42,217 nt of DNA from Planctomycetes bacterium GWF2_41_51 (GCA_001825665.1 MHXZ01000008.1:1-42217); one strand, 5' to 3'; positions 1 through 9,418 are shown, numbered from the stretch's first letter. Notes: generated from the letters alone by a model not told the origin. Program-made: numbers and translations.

Positions 1-76
1 CATCTCATAAGACTGTATAAAGGATAACTGTTATAATACAAGGGAAGAAATAATTGTCGTTGGAAGGAAATTATAG

Positions 77-969
77 TTGACGCCAGACACTCCTGTGTGA
101 GGAGCGATAAAGGAACGAAAAATGAAAATAAAAGAAGTCATTGTTTCAATCCACGCTCCTGTGTGAGGAGCGATCAAACCTGCCGAATCTCTTCTGGCGT
201 TATTTTACGTTTCAATCCACGCTCCTGTGTGAGGAGCGATGCCTGCTGTTTTGGTCTTAATTATATAATCTTCGTTTCAATCCACGCTCCTGTGTGAGGA
301 GCGATAGACCGTATATGTTGGAATAAAATTACAAGATGGTTTCAATCCACGCTCCTGTGTGAGGAGCGATGTTGGATTTGCGGTTTCCGGGAATTGTAAA
401 AATATGTTTCAATCCACGCTCCTGTGTGAGGAGCGATCTTCTTCTCTGGCCAATTCAACCTTAAGATTGTTTGTTTCAATCCACGCTCCTGTGTGAGGAG
501 CGATGCTGGGCCAAGCTTGAGGCGGCGGAGGTATTTGAGTTTCAATCCACGCTCCTGTGTGAGGAGCGATTCGATAACTGGCTTGAAACTCCACAGGTTG
601 ACCCGTTTCAATCCACGCTCCTGTGTGAGGAGCGATCGATTGTTGCCACAAAGGTTTCAGAGACTACAGGCAGTTTCAATCCACGCTCCTGTGTGAGGAG
701 CGATTCTGCATACCAATGAATACCAATAGAATTCTTTGTGTTTCAATCCACGCTCCTGTGTGAGGAGCGATATCGCATAAAGCTTTAATCCAATTACCTT
801 GATGCGTTTCAATCCACGCTCCTGTGTGAGGAGCGATGTTTTTTTCGACAAACCTATATCTCTGCCGCTCGGTTTCAATCCACGCTCCTGTGTGAGGAGC
901 GATGGAAGATCCCGATCGGGTCGGGACGCCGCCTTTTGTTTCAATCCACGCTCCTGTGTGAGGAGCGAT
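77..969 (-). CRISPR. Type I-C CRISPR array, 14 repeats and 13 spacers
   Basis: Thirteen identical 32-nt repeats start at 143, 209, 274, 339, 406, 473, 539, 605, 673, 740, 806, 872 and 938 (plus-strand form begins GTTTCAATCCACGCTCC and ends GAGGAGCGAT). A fourteenth copy at 77-108 keeps only its right 19-20 bases. Spacers are 33-36 nt and all different. The repeat carries the 5-bp inverted pair GCTCC/GGAGC and, read on the minus strand, ends GGATTGAAAC, as in the I-C (Dvulg) repeat family. The degenerate copy marks the old, leader-distal end, so the array is read leftward from the leader at 970-1153, the same direction as the cas genes. I saw no spacer matching the rest of the window, by eye only. 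Confidence 0.98.
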
Positions 970-1153
970 GCTCTACTTATAACATTCTAAATTAAAGGAA
1001 CTTAAAATGCAATACCCGCTGACTTGTTATTTTAATAAATAAATTATACTTTAAAATAATTGGATTGCTCATAATTAACTTGTAAAAGAGCACTTATGAA
1101 AATCGCGAACCTCCTACAAAAAATGGCATCACTTTAGGTTCGCGAATAAATTT
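970..1153 (-). promoter_or_regulatory. CRISPR leader with a conspicuous hairpin
   Basis: An AT-rich stretch between cas2 and the newest repeat, where a I-C leader is expected. It contains a TATAAT hexamer on the minus strand (1043-1048) and a perfect 10-bp inverted repeat, TCGCGAACCT at 1103-1112 and its complement at 1136-1145, with a 23-nt loop. The hairpin sits next to the cas2 stop, so it could end or attenuate the cas transcript, or be an architectural leader element used in spacer acquisition. The leader call rests on position; the role of the hairpin is inference. Confidence 0.7.
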
Positions 1154-1444
1154 TTAGACTATTAACTCCCCTTGGGGGTCATATGCTTGCTTAGCTCCAA
1201 CATGCTCTATGCGTCGTTTCCAGTTACTGCCGAGAAAATAAAAACGCAAGCTATCGGTCTCAGGGTTGATAATATCGACCAGTTTCGTTCTAAGTTCGAC
1301 CCATTGTGCCGGATCAACGAGACATTCAAATACAGAGTTTTGAACACGTTGGCCTCGATTTTCGCAAGTTTTTGCTACATGCCTAAGACGTTTTCTTGAA
1401 ATTGCCGTTTCGGTATTAACATCATAAGTTATAAGTACCATCAT
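1154..1444 (-). CDS. cas2: CRISPR-associated endonuclease Cas2
   Basis: A 96-residue protein of normal Cas2 size, opening MMVLITYDVN with the conserved strand-1 aspartate (D8). Its ferredoxin-like fold forms the dimer that bridges two Cas1 dimers in the spacer integration complex. The open frame extends upstream into cas1, but GGAG at 1455-1458 lies 10 nt before the ATG at 1442-1444, which begins exactly where the family begins, so I chose that start. It follows the cas1 stop by 17 nt and is the last gene of the operon before the leader. Confidence 0.93.
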   Translation of the reverse strand: MMVLITYDVNTETAISRKRLRHVAKTCENRGQRVQNSVFECLVDPAQWVELRTKLVDIINPETDSLRFYFLGSNWKRRIEHVGAKQAYDPQGELIV

Positions 1445-1461
1445 ATTTAATATTCTCCATT

Positions 1462-2493
1462 TTACCGCCACAAGAAGGGCGGGTAACCTTCAAGTTCACC
1501 TCGAAGAAAGCGAGCCATTAACATTGCCTGAACATGGGGCAATAATCCTATATCAATTTTTTCCTGAATAAAGGGATGTGTTATCTCATCTCGTTTTCGT
1601 TGCTGCCACGCAACAAGGACCTTCTTACGAGTTTCATCATCCATCATAACTGCTCCTGATTCCGTCTTTGTAAATCCTTTTGCCTGAACCTGCTGACGAT
1701 TTATCAATGAGAGCACAAGTCTGTCAGCCAAATATGCCCTGAATTCTTCCATAAGGTCAAGAGCCAGGCTTGGCCTGCCCGGTCTGTCACGGTGTAAAAA
1801 TCCTGCCGCTGGGTCAAGTCCAACCGCTTCCAACGCGCTTTGGCAATCATGAACAAGCAATGTATAAACAAATGAAAGCAAAGCATTAACGTTATCTAAA
1901 GGTGGACGACGATTCCTGCTGCAAAAATTAAAATCATTTTTGTTAGCTGTTATCAAATGGTCAAAACGGCTAAAATAAACATCCGCAGCTTGTCCTTCGA
2001 TACCGCGAATTTCATCAAGATCGATACATTTATTTGCCTGTTCAATACTTCCACCCAGATGACCGATAGCAATATTAACATCTGCATGAAAATCATGATC
2101 AGGTTTATCTCGCAAAACTCGCTGCAAAACAACTCGACTGTTAGCGATTTTAGCTGTAACAATAGCAGAAGCGATTTGCCCGCTGGATTTCACACAATCA
2201 GAACGCCGAAACTGCTCCTTACGCAACAAAATATTACCATTCACCCGTCCATGAACCCTGGCGAGAAATTTGCCATACTCAGTAAGGAATGAAACAGTCA
2301 CATTATTTTCACCGCACAACCCCATCAAAAATGGACTTGCGGTAACATTGCCGAAACAGACAATCCCGCCCAGCGTATGGATCGGAACCCGCAATAAGCT
2401 TTGATGATCGGCAGAGACTTCAACCGTATCGCTGTTTTTGGAAAGATATGCTCCCTGTGTCGTAACAAATAATGTATTAAGTAAACGTTTCAT
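1462..2493 (-). CDS. cas1: CRISPR integrase Cas1 (type I-C)
   Basis: A 343-residue Cas1, the metal-dependent integrase that inserts spacers at the leader end of the array. Metal ligands are visible: E166 in IRGIEGQAA, H234 in GFLHRDRPGRPSLALDLMEE, and an acidic residue about 12-15 positions later (D246/E249). The N-terminal beta domain and the alpha-helical catalytic domain are both present and full length. Its ATG overlaps the cas4 stop by 4 nt (ATGA), implying translational coupling of the adaptation genes cas4-cas1-cas2. Confidence 0.97.
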   Translation of the reverse strand: MKRLLNTLFVTTQGAYLSKNSDTVEVSADHQSLLRVPIHTLGGIVCFGNVTASPFLMGLCGENNVTVSFLTEYGKFLARVHGRVNGNILLRKEQFRRSDCVKSSGQIASAIVTAKIANSRVVLQRVLRDKPDHDFHADVNIAIGHLGGSIEQANKCIDLDEIRGIEGQAADVYFSRFDHLITANKNDFNFCSRNRRPPLDNVNALLSFVYTLLVHDCQSALEAVGLDPAAGFLHRDRPGRPSLALDLMEEFRAYLADRLVLSLINRQQVQAKGFTKTESGAVMMDDETRKKVLVAWQQRKRDEITHPFIQEKIDIGLLPHVQAMLMARFLRGELEGYPPFLWR

Positions 2494-3158
2494 TCGATCA
2501 ATCCCTCATCATTTCCAGCTTTCGACAAATAGTAATCAACTTTTTTGTTTAGACCTGTCGTCTTTGGCATACAAACGCCAATTAAAGAACAATTTTTACA
2601 TTTCTGTTCATAATCAGCCCTTGGTGTATTTTTGTTCTCAAACATCTGATGAACACTTTGAACTATATTTTCAGTCTGCTGGCGCAATTCCTGTGTGAAT
2701 TCAACCTCGGTCCTGCGTCTCGGCCGCTGATAATAAAACGCACCATGAGAAATTTCAGTATTCAGCATTTCTTCAAGACACATTGCCTGTGCGCAAAGCT
2801 GAACGCAGTCGCTATTGTCTTTCTTTGGTTTGCCGCGTTTATATTCGACCGGAAAAGGCTGCCAGAGATTATTTGTCCCCGGCAGCACAATTCCCCTATC
2901 ACTTTTATGAAATTCAACTACATCTGCCTGCCCAACCAGACCAAGCCGAAACGATACCAATCTAAGCCCGCGAACGATTCGTGCATCGCCTGCAAACTCG
3001 GCATCAGATTGATGTACCTTTTCATGCAGTACCCTGCCCTCGGCTGTTAGTTGGTTTTCTATCCAGATTTGTTCAAGATGAATAAGCCCGCACTGCCGTT
3101 TGCAAAACAGCCAATGCTGCAACGCAGATATAGAAATTAACTGATCTTCAGTAAACAT
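2490..3158 (-). CDS. cas4: Cas4 RecB-family exonuclease
   Basis: A 222-residue stand-alone Cas4. It trims and helps select PAM-bearing prespacers for Cas1-Cas2. RecB-nuclease motifs are present in order: a GRVLHEKVH helix, the GQADVVEF aspartate, PVEYKRGKPKKD (motif II/III) and the QLCAQAMCLEE helix. Cysteines C19 and C23 near the N-terminus plus CKNCSLIGVC near the C-terminus fit the 4Fe-4S site of the family. It directly abuts cas7 and overlaps cas1 by 4 nt. Confidence 0.95.
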   Translation of the reverse strand: MFTEDQLISISALQHWLFCKRQCGLIHLEQIWIENQLTAEGRVLHEKVHQSDAEFAGDARIVRGLRLVSFRLGLVGQADVVEFHKSDRGIVLPGTNNLWQPFPVEYKRGKPKKDNSDCVQLCAQAMCLEEMLNTEISHGAFYYQRPRRRTEVEFTQELRQQTENIVQSVHQMFENKNTPRADYEQKCKNCSLIGVCMPKTTGLNKKVDYYLSKAGNDEGLIE

Positions 3159-4156
3159 TATGACACAGTCATTTTATTAACATCCAATTCCTCTACGTTG
3201 ATGGTTGAGGGGATTCCTTCCTTATCAATCGAAATGGGATAGAATTTCATATCTCTTGCCTTTTCAGGCTTGTCCACTTCTTTGTCAGGTTCGAATGCCA
3301 CCTTAAGACGGTCTAAGGTTTTATGTACAGGTTCGTCCCCATCTTTTGAAGTATGTGAGAAAAAAACAACCTTTTGCACAATCATTGACCCGATAGGTCT
3401 TGCGGTGCTTTCATCGCCTTGGAATAGAGTTCTTACTGCTTCTTTGAGTAGTTTCAAGTCCTCTTCTGAAAATCCGGTTCCCCTTTCCCCCTCTGCAAGT
3501 CTAGCACTAATAGACCCTTTAGCAACATACACAGAAAATAGTACCCTTTTTTTTCGACCCATTTCAGTTTGCTTTTCTGGTTTTAGGGAATCAAACTTCG
3601 TCGGACATATACGGGTTATATTGTCATCTTCAATAACTATAGGTACAACACTTTTTGCGTACTGAATGCTTACGGGACCACGAATTTGACTGACTTTAGA
3701 TTTTGATTTCCCAGATTTGTTTTTAGTTGTTTTCTTTTCTTCCTCCTCTTCGCTGTCAGAATCGCTTGTCAAAACACCACCAAAAGCTCTTATATCAAAA
3801 AATTTATCACATAAACGCCGTTTCTCATAATTTGCTTTATCTTTGTCTGTTTTTAGTTCACTGTATTCTTTTTCTTTTCTTATTATATCAATTGCATTCC
3901 CAAGTGTTTCCCGTAGATATGTTCCCGAACGGACCCAGATGTCATATCCATTTTGAAGTTCTTGCATTGCCTCAATTCGATTTCTAATCTTTCTTTTCAA
4001 ACACACGTCTGTGATATATCCTCCACGAGTGTAATTGTCCATTCGTGGCCTATTATCGTAACCAGGATCCCCATTTGGGTTGGCGTTTTCAACACTGAAA
4101 ACCATAACAAAATCAATACGACTCTTAATTAGATTTTTAGAAATATCAATACTCAT
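3158..4156 (-). CDS. cas7: Cas7 (Csd2), type I-C backbone subunit
   Basis: A Csd2-family RAMP subunit that forms the crRNA-coating filament of the I-C Cascade. The N-terminal strand DFVMVFSVENANPNGDPGYD, the RAFGGVL segment and IRGPVSIQYAKSV are characteristic. Upstream in-frame ATGs exist (4214-4216, 4160-4162). The SD AAAGGA (4165-4171) is spaced best, 8 nt, from the ATG at 4154-4156, giving 332 residues and avoiding overlap with cas8c. Between RAFGGVL and IRGPVS there is a low-complexity insert of Ser/Asp/Glu followed by Lys/Ser, longer than usual, probably a surface loop. Confidence 0.94.
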   Translation of the reverse strand: MSIDISKNLIKSRIDFVMVFSVENANPNGDPGYDNRPRMDNYTRGGYITDVCLKRKIRNRIEAMQELQNGYDIWVRSGTYLRETLGNAIDIIRKEKEYSELKTDKDKANYEKRRLCDKFFDIRAFGGVLTSDSDSEEEEEKKTTKNKSGKSKSKVSQIRGPVSIQYAKSVVPIVIEDDNITRICPTKFDSLKPEKQTEMGRKKRVLFSVYVAKGSISARLAEGERGTGFSEEDLKLLKEAVRTLFQGDESTARPIGSMIVQKVVFFSHTSKDGDEPVHKTLDRLKVAFEPDKEVDKPEKARDMKFYPISIDKEGIPSTINVEELDVNKMTVS

Positions 4157-4172
4157 GACCATAATCCTTTCT

Positions 4173-6179
4173 TTATTTATTATTTTGTAATTCGATATTG
4201 TTATTACTTTCTTCAACTTTCGGTCTCAATTCTCCGCGCTGGTGCCAATAGCCCAACATAAAAGCAAATTGATCTACGCCACTTTCTGGCAAAACATCTC
4301 CTTTTTCACTATCACTACCATTCAACTTGATCTTGTCGAATATCTCTTTAAGCCATTCGCTGTCCGTCTTGTATATATCATAGCAGAGACAATTTCTATA
4401 AAGTTGTACCAGTGTTTGTCTGGGCATATCTATAGCTGCTGAGAACAATTTGTCAGATAAAGTTGGTCCCCAGTTCCTACCTCGTTTTTGGATATTCTCA
4501 CATACAGCAAATAATCTTCCAGTGAGATAGCCAGAATCAGTTAATTTAATATCTATTCCCATATAATAATTTTCCTTTCCAATAATTGTTGTTAAATAAT
4601 GTCGAGCACATCCTGCTGCTATGGCAAGAAGTTTCAAATATTCGACGCGTTTTTTCCTCGATTGTTCAAGATGCTTATCTTTTATAGCTTTCTGTATTAT
4701 CAATTTACATAAATCAGCGGGTAGTGGCTGACCCGTCATAATCACCTCAATGACTTCTCTATCCCATACCAACCGTGTTTTTTTTTCAGATCTTATGCCA
4801 GCAGCAGATAGTATATCCATTAACGTAGGACAGAACTCACGAGCGTTGTCCTTTCTATCCAGATATTTATTTGGTATCATTACTTTCGTACGGTTAATAA
4901 ACAAATCTGTGTTGTCATCAAGAAGCCCCATAGTACCTGTATAACTTCCAATAATTGCGTGCCTGCCCTTTCGCCGCAAGAGAAGTGAAAGTAAATAAAA
5001 ATGCTTTTCTCGATAATCTGCTTTTTGCCCATTTCTAAAATTTTGCAAAGTTTTAATTAAATCACCAGTATAAGCCAATATTTTTCCTTTGCTTGTTTTT
5101 GCTTTTCCCCTTTTGAAATTACTTTTTTGTCCGTGAGGCTCGACAAGTTCATAACCACTCTTATCTAATATTTGATTATTTGATGATGTTTGATTGATCC
5201 ATATACAATTTACCGTTTCCTCAAAGTGGACAGAGGAATTATCAATCAGCCATTGCAAAGCTTTTGAATATTTCTCGGCCTCTTCAAATCCAATCTGAGC
5301 AGGAAGAGCACTGCCATCTTCTTCATCTTCCTTTTTGCCGGGTTTTCCTCTGTACGTTGCACTTAAATGAGCACAATATGTCGCTGCATTATTGAATGAG
5401 ACAAGACTGGCACCTTTGATCTTCGGGTGAAGTATGCGAGCAGGTTTTCGTTCACCATTTATTAAGCTAGTGATCCACCAATCCCCCTTTTTTTCTTGCA
5501 ACATCCTCCATGCTGTTTTTATGTGAGACAGTGCATTAACAGGCTTTCCAGAAGAACCTATTTGTTCGACAACCCATCGCATATTAATTTTTGAGGCATT
5601 TTGCTCCCATTTATTTCTGTCTGTATCAAAGAGTTTATTTTTCTTGCCGTCCAAGAGCTTGCTTTTTAATAAATCCTCAATGTGTTTCCAAACGGCTTTA
5701 AGCTTCTCCTCATCAGAAAGAAGTTGTTGTATCAATTTTATTTCGTGTGAAGAATTGACGGCATACATATCGTTTAACTGCCTTAAGTATGATTTGTGTC
5801 TCAATTTTCCCGGTGATTCGTCTTTTCTAATATCTATTTTTAGCTGCTTTTTGTTTGTTTCCTTTTTTTTATTAGGAGCAAGCTGGCCAAAAAGCCATGA
5901 GCAATTATCTACTATACCATGTGGAGAATCATTTCCGCTTGATCGACAAGCAGATTTTTCAGTAACAGGACAATCCAAATCTATACACGGATCATCTTTC
6001 GATTTTTTTTTGCCATTTTGAGAATCCTTAGGTTTTCCGAGCCAGTTCACTCGTCGGAAAGAACCATCATGACTCAAGACGATTTCTACCCACACTTCCA
6101 AGCTATTAAAATACGGGTCAGGCACAGGGACATTACATTCCTTCAGCACATCGTATTGTTTGATAAGTTCAGCGATCAT
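4173..6179 (-). CDS. cas8c: Cas8c (Csd1), large subunit of type I-C Cascade
   Basis: About 668 residues, the signature protein of subtype I-C. It recognises the PAM, opens the target duplex and recruits Cas3; in this subtype an internal translation start commonly also yields a small subunit (Cas11c) from the 3' part of the gene. Typical features are the short N-terminal motif IAELIKQYDVL, the GKENYYMGIDIKLTDSGYLTGRLF region and the C-terminal LGYWHQRGEL. Start: AAAGGAGG is followed by GTAATGATG. The second ATG (6177-6179) has 7-nt spacing and the first 4 nt, so the start is uncertain by one codon. It overlaps cas5 by 11 nt. Confidence 0.93.
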   Translation of the reverse strand: MIAELIKQYDVLKECNVPVPDPYFNSLEVWVEIVLSHDGSFRRVNWLGKPKDSQNGKKKSKDDPCIDLDCPVTEKSACRSSGNDSPHGIVDNCSWLFGQLAPNKKKETNKKQLKIDIRKDESPGKLRHKSYLRQLNDMYAVNSSHEIKLIQQLLSDEEKLKAVWKHIEDLLKSKLLDGKKNKLFDTDRNKWEQNASKINMRWVVEQIGSSGKPVNALSHIKTAWRMLQEKKGDWWITSLINGERKPARILHPKIKGASLVSFNNAATYCAHLSATYRGKPGKKEDEEDGSALPAQIGFEEAEKYSKALQWLIDNSSVHFEETVNCIWINQTSSNNQILDKSGYELVEPHGQKSNFKRGKAKTSKGKILAYTGDLIKTLQNFRNGQKADYREKHFYLLSLLLRRKGRHAIIGSYTGTMGLLDDNTDLFINRTKVMIPNKYLDRKDNAREFCPTLMDILSAAGIRSEKKTRLVWDREVIEVIMTGQPLPADLCKLIIQKAIKDKHLEQSRKKRVEYLKLLAIAAGCARHYLTTIIGKENYYMGIDIKLTDSGYLTGRLFAVCENIQKRGRNWGPTLSDKLFSAAIDMPRQTLVQLYRNCLCYDIYKTDSEWLKEIFDKIKLNGSDSEKGDVLPESGVDQFAFMLGYWHQRGELRPKVEESNNNIELQNNK

Positions 6180-6906
6180 CATTACACCTCCTTTCAAATT
6201 GCTGTTTTATGACTGTTTTGTCGTCTGGATGCGGATAATCAAGAACACCATTTTGTACCACTGCATGAAAAAATATTGGCGTATCTGTCCCATTTTCACC
6301 AGTCCCCCAGTCCCAACTATGAAACATCAACCCTATATCCATTGTTAATCCCGTTTGACCTATTTGCTTCCATTCTTTACGTTGTTCTTCCACAATAGCA
6401 TCGAATTTTTCTTGTGGTTTTAACTCAGAGTATTTTCCATTAATTGGTTCTACAATGGCAGTACATTCCCGCAATCCCAAAAAAACATCACGGCGACCGC
6501 CTATCTTCAATGATCGATAAAAAACATCGAGATGCTTGCCAAGATTTTCGTCTTCAGGTGTTTTACCTGACCAATTAAAAAATGCTTCAATTATATAATG
6601 TACATTATAAAGATATGTCTGCATCTTTTGCATTCTCTTCTCAGATGCAACAAATGGTTTCAATGTAATAATCGGGTCTTTTACTTCATTAACCATAATG
6701 CTTTGATATCTGATGGGATTCAATATAAGAACCCGTTGCGGTACCCAGTAAAATGCTGGTTTTGCGTATATCGAACGAAGAACGCCCGAAATAGCACCAA
6801 ATGTTGGAACGGGGTATGTAAATCTCTCTATTCGTAGATCATGTCTGGTGAATAATGCACGTTCTGCGTGAATACTAAAAACAATTAGTGGTGATGCTTT
6901 ATTCAT
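6169..6906 (-). CDS. cas5c: Cas5c, crRNA-processing subunit (type I-C)
   Basis: A 245-residue RAMP protein. In I-C systems, which lack Cas6, Cas5c cuts the pre-crRNA within the repeat and stays on the 5' handle. The N-terminal motif RIERFTYPVPTFGAISGVLRSIY is the Cas5 hallmark (aromatic-P-x-P-x-x-G-A-x-x-G-x-L). The downstream VHYIIEAFFNW and HLDVFYRSLKIGGRRDVFLGLREC segments fit the Cas5d subgroup. No cas6 is present, consistent with this role. The ATG overlaps the cas3 stop by 4 nt. Confidence 0.95.
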   Translation of the reverse strand: MNKASPLIVFSIHAERALFTRHDLRIERFTYPVPTFGAISGVLRSIYAKPAFYWVPQRVLILNPIRYQSIMVNEVKDPIITLKPFVASEKRMQKMQTYLYNVHYIIEAFFNWSGKTPEDENLGKHLDVFYRSLKIGGRRDVFLGLRECTAIVEPINGKYSELKPQEKFDAIVEEQRKEWKQIGQTGLTMDIGLMFHSWDWGTGENGTDTPIFFHAVVQNGVLDYPHPDDKTVIKQQFERRCNDDR

Positions 6907-9260
6907 ACAATATAATCCTCCATTGAAAGTTCATCTGGCCCTATAAGGCCTGTTTCGCCATAACATTTTTCATTTATAAGAATAAGCCAACCGCTTTTAC
7001 TTTTAAATATAAAAGAATTAAATTTTGGAAGTGAATCTTTGAAAACTTGTACCGAGTATCTTCCGGCCAGCTTATATTCATCAAATCCTAATTCGTCTCC
7101 TTGGTAAAGCATTTTGACAAGAGACTTTCCTTCATCACCATATGGCACAATAACAGAGACCGTGTCTTTTTCAATTATTCGGAAATCTTGAGAAATTGTT
7201 GTAAATGCCACATCAGAACCTTCCTCCAGCTTTCGAGGCGATGCGAGCCGAGCAATAATATCTTTTGAATCCATTTCAGAAGCACGGCTCCAGTACATTC
7301 TTTTAAAATATTCCTCAATTGCTTTAAGACCAATGGGATCTTTTTCAGTTTTCGTAAGTGCTATATTGCTATCAAGAGCTGAAAGAGTATCAATAGCTAT
7401 ACGTTGCGATTCAATTATATCTCTAAGATCACCGAGATTTTCCTCGGCTTCAAAAAAATATACCTGTCCAAGCTGAGTCATCTTACCCTCCCGATTACAT
7501 CGTCCAGCCGCTTGAGTAATAGAATCAATTCCAGCAATTGCTCGAAATACAACATCAAAATCAAGATTTACACCAGCTTCAACTATTTGCGTGCTAACAA
7601 CAATTGGTGTTTTGGACTTTACCTTACGACCATAAAATGCTAACAATTTGACAATCTCAATAACATCTTTTCGGTGTTGTGGGCACATACTCGTTGATAA
7701 ATGCCATAAGCTATCTTCCAAATCTTCTTTCTTTTTCAATTCTTTAAATATTGTTTTAGCATTTCTTTTTGTGTTGACAATGCATAAAATGCTTTTATTT
7801 TCATAGGCTTTTTCTGCTACTCTTTCAGAAATATCAATCGCAGAAAGAGCCTTATCAGATTCTATTGGATGCACTTCGACGCGTTTAAGAATGGTGAAAT
7901 ATTTATGGGGATACTTTACTATTGAACGAATGTTTTTGATTCCGACCCTATGGTTGTCAGTTTTTTTTGCGTCTAACCGTTTTGAATCAAAAATTGGCTG
8001 TGTTGCTGTGCAAAATACAACTGTGCAGCCATAGTTAGTAACCAGTTCTTCAAGTGCCCACATTATCGCTTTCAGATAACGAACAGGAACATTTTGTGCC
8101 TCATCAAGAATTATAACAGACCGTCTAACTGAATGCAGGCGCCTACACCAACTGGGCTTTGCGGTATAAAGTAATTCAAAAAATTGGACACTTGTAGTTA
8201 CAACTATTGGGCTGCTCCAATTCTCAGCCAGTAGTTTACTGGCTAGTGTCTCCTTTACTGGTTCTATATTGCTATGGTGTTCGAGTACATTAATCGTTCT
8301 ATTATCAGAATCCAAAATCTTGCGGAACACGTCTGCATTCTGTTCGATAATTGTAGTATAAGGCATAACATATATCACTCGTTCCATACCATGTTGTGCA
8401 TGATGCAGTGCAAATCGTAAACTTGCCAGAGTTTTTCCACCTCCAGTTGGAACAGTAAGTTCAAAAAAACCCGGCTTGCTTTTAGCAGTATCCTTACATT
8501 GTTGCGAAACTTCCTTACGTACCTCATTCACTATGCCACTTGATGAAAGAGTTATGAGATGATCTTCTAATCTTTTTTGTAGTACTTGTAAAGAATCTGT
8601 CTTTATAGCTGTTCTAATTCTCCATTGTTCGGGATTACCTGCTCTTTCTGAATCTAATCTATCAGCATCCACGAGAGCACTAAAAAGCATCCTTATAGCA
8701 AACTGAAGTGAAAATGCATCACGGCCTGAAAAAATACCATCTGAATCTATCCATCGACAGATAAATTCCACTTCCTCATTTTTGATAATATTATCAACCA
8801 ATTCCTCAATCCGTTGAGTAATCTCCGGTCCAATATTGGAAACGTATGGCTCAATTTTTTTTGCGAGGCGATTGTCAAGAGATGCGCCATTTCCTGTCCC
8901 AACACTATTGAGCAAACCAGCATGATGCCCTACAATGGTATGCGCAATGATACGTCCAACCAGTTCAGCAATCCTTTGTACCTCACTATCACCAGTTTGT
9001 TCGGCCTTTTTACGAAGAATACTCATTATCAGTTGTGCACCCGCCGAAGAATGATCCGGTTTACCTGGAAAATCCTCATCTCCATCTTCCTCAGTATTCA
9101 TTTTAAGGGATTTCTGAAAAGCTATTGAATACTTTCCAATATCATGAAGCATTCCAACAGTTTCTCCATAAGTGCCGTTGTCTGAAAGATGAAAGGCTTT
9201 TTTGGCAACTTCAAGCAGATGGTTTTTGAGTTCCTGTCCTTTTCTCGCCATAAATTTCAT
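6903..9260 (-). CDS. cas3: Cas3 HD nuclease-helicase
   Basis: A 785-residue interference effector that unwinds and degrades Cascade-bound DNA. HD nuclease: H14 (LKNHLLEVA), H39-D40 (MLHDIGK), DHSSAGA near 69-75 and GHHAGLL near 111-117. SF2 helicase: Walker A VPTGGGKT (270-277), DEAQ box (386-389), CTATQP (motif III) and QAAGRCNREG (motif VI). All catalytic motifs are present, but the N-terminus is short: it begins MKFMARKGQELKNHL and lacks the usual YYAH...W segment. That segment instead occurs in the separate coupled ORF at 9257-9418, whose stop overlaps this start (ATGA). Confidence 0.95.
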   Translation of the reverse strand: MKFMARKGQELKNHLLEVAKKAFHLSDNGTYGETVGMLHDIGKYSIAFQKSLKMNTEEDGDEDFPGKPDHSSAGAQLIMSILRKKAEQTGDSEVQRIAELVGRIIAHTIVGHHAGLLNSVGTGNGASLDNRLAKKIEPYVSNIGPEITQRIEELVDNIIKNEEVEFICRWIDSDGIFSGRDAFSLQFAIRMLFSALVDADRLDSERAGNPEQWRIRTAIKTDSLQVLQKRLEDHLITLSSSGIVNEVRKEVSQQCKDTAKSKPGFFELTVPTGGGKTLASLRFALHHAQHGMERVIYVMPYTTIIEQNADVFRKILDSDNRTINVLEHHSNIEPVKETLASKLLAENWSSPIVVTTSVQFFELLYTAKPSWCRRLHSVRRSVIILDEAQNVPVRYLKAIMWALEELVTNYGCTVVFCTATQPIFDSKRLDAKKTDNHRVGIKNIRSIVKYPHKYFTILKRVEVHPIESDKALSAIDISERVAEKAYENKSILCIVNTKRNAKTIFKELKKKEDLEDSLWHLSTSMCPQHRKDVIEIVKLLAFYGRKVKSKTPIVVSTQIVEAGVNLDFDVVFRAIAGIDSITQAAGRCNREGKMTQLGQVYFFEAEENLGDLRDIIESQRIAIDTLSALDSNIALTKTEKDPIGLKAIEEYFKRMYWSRASEMDSKDIIARLASPRKLEEGSDVAFTTISQDFRIIEKDTVSVIVPYGDEGKSLVKMLYQGDELGFDEYKLAGRYSVQVFKDSLPKFNSFIFKSKSGWLILINEKCYGETGLIGPDELSMEDYIV

Positions 9261-9418
9261 GGTAGAAACCTTCCCTCACCTGCATCGAAAGCTGAAGCAA
9301 AAGCTTTTGCTAATTCAGCAGTTGCCAATAAGTGATTTTCTAATAATTGCCAATGTTCGCCTTCTTCAAGTAATTTACCATCGGGGTCTGTATGTGCGTA
9401 ATAATTTTTATCTGCCAC
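9257..9418 (-). CDS. 53-aa leader ORF resembling a Cas3 N-terminus
   Basis: A GTG start (9416-9418) lies 6 nt after a strong purine-rich SD (AGAGGGGG), and the ORF ends TGA at 9257-9259, overlapping the cas3 ATG. The product begins VADKNYYAHTDPDGK, continues HWQLLENHLLATAELAKAF and ends EGRFLP. This is the classic I-C Cas3 N-terminus (YAH...W..L..HL..TAELA..FA) stopping just before the HD motif. The following cas3 has its own version of the same helix (GQELKNHLLEVAKKA), and the two show no obvious DNA similarity, so this is not a recent tandem duplication. It may be a remnant of a replaced cas3, a split N-terminal subunit, or a translational coupler. Confidence 0.6.
   Translation of the reverse strand: MADKNYYAHTDPDGKLLEEGEHWQLLENHLLATAELAKAFASAFDAGEGRFLP

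Noticed and set aside
97-990. Six apparent ORFs on both strands with repeated NPRSCVRSD or HTGAWIET segments
   Set aside because: They are translations of the CRISPR repeats and spacers, not proteins.
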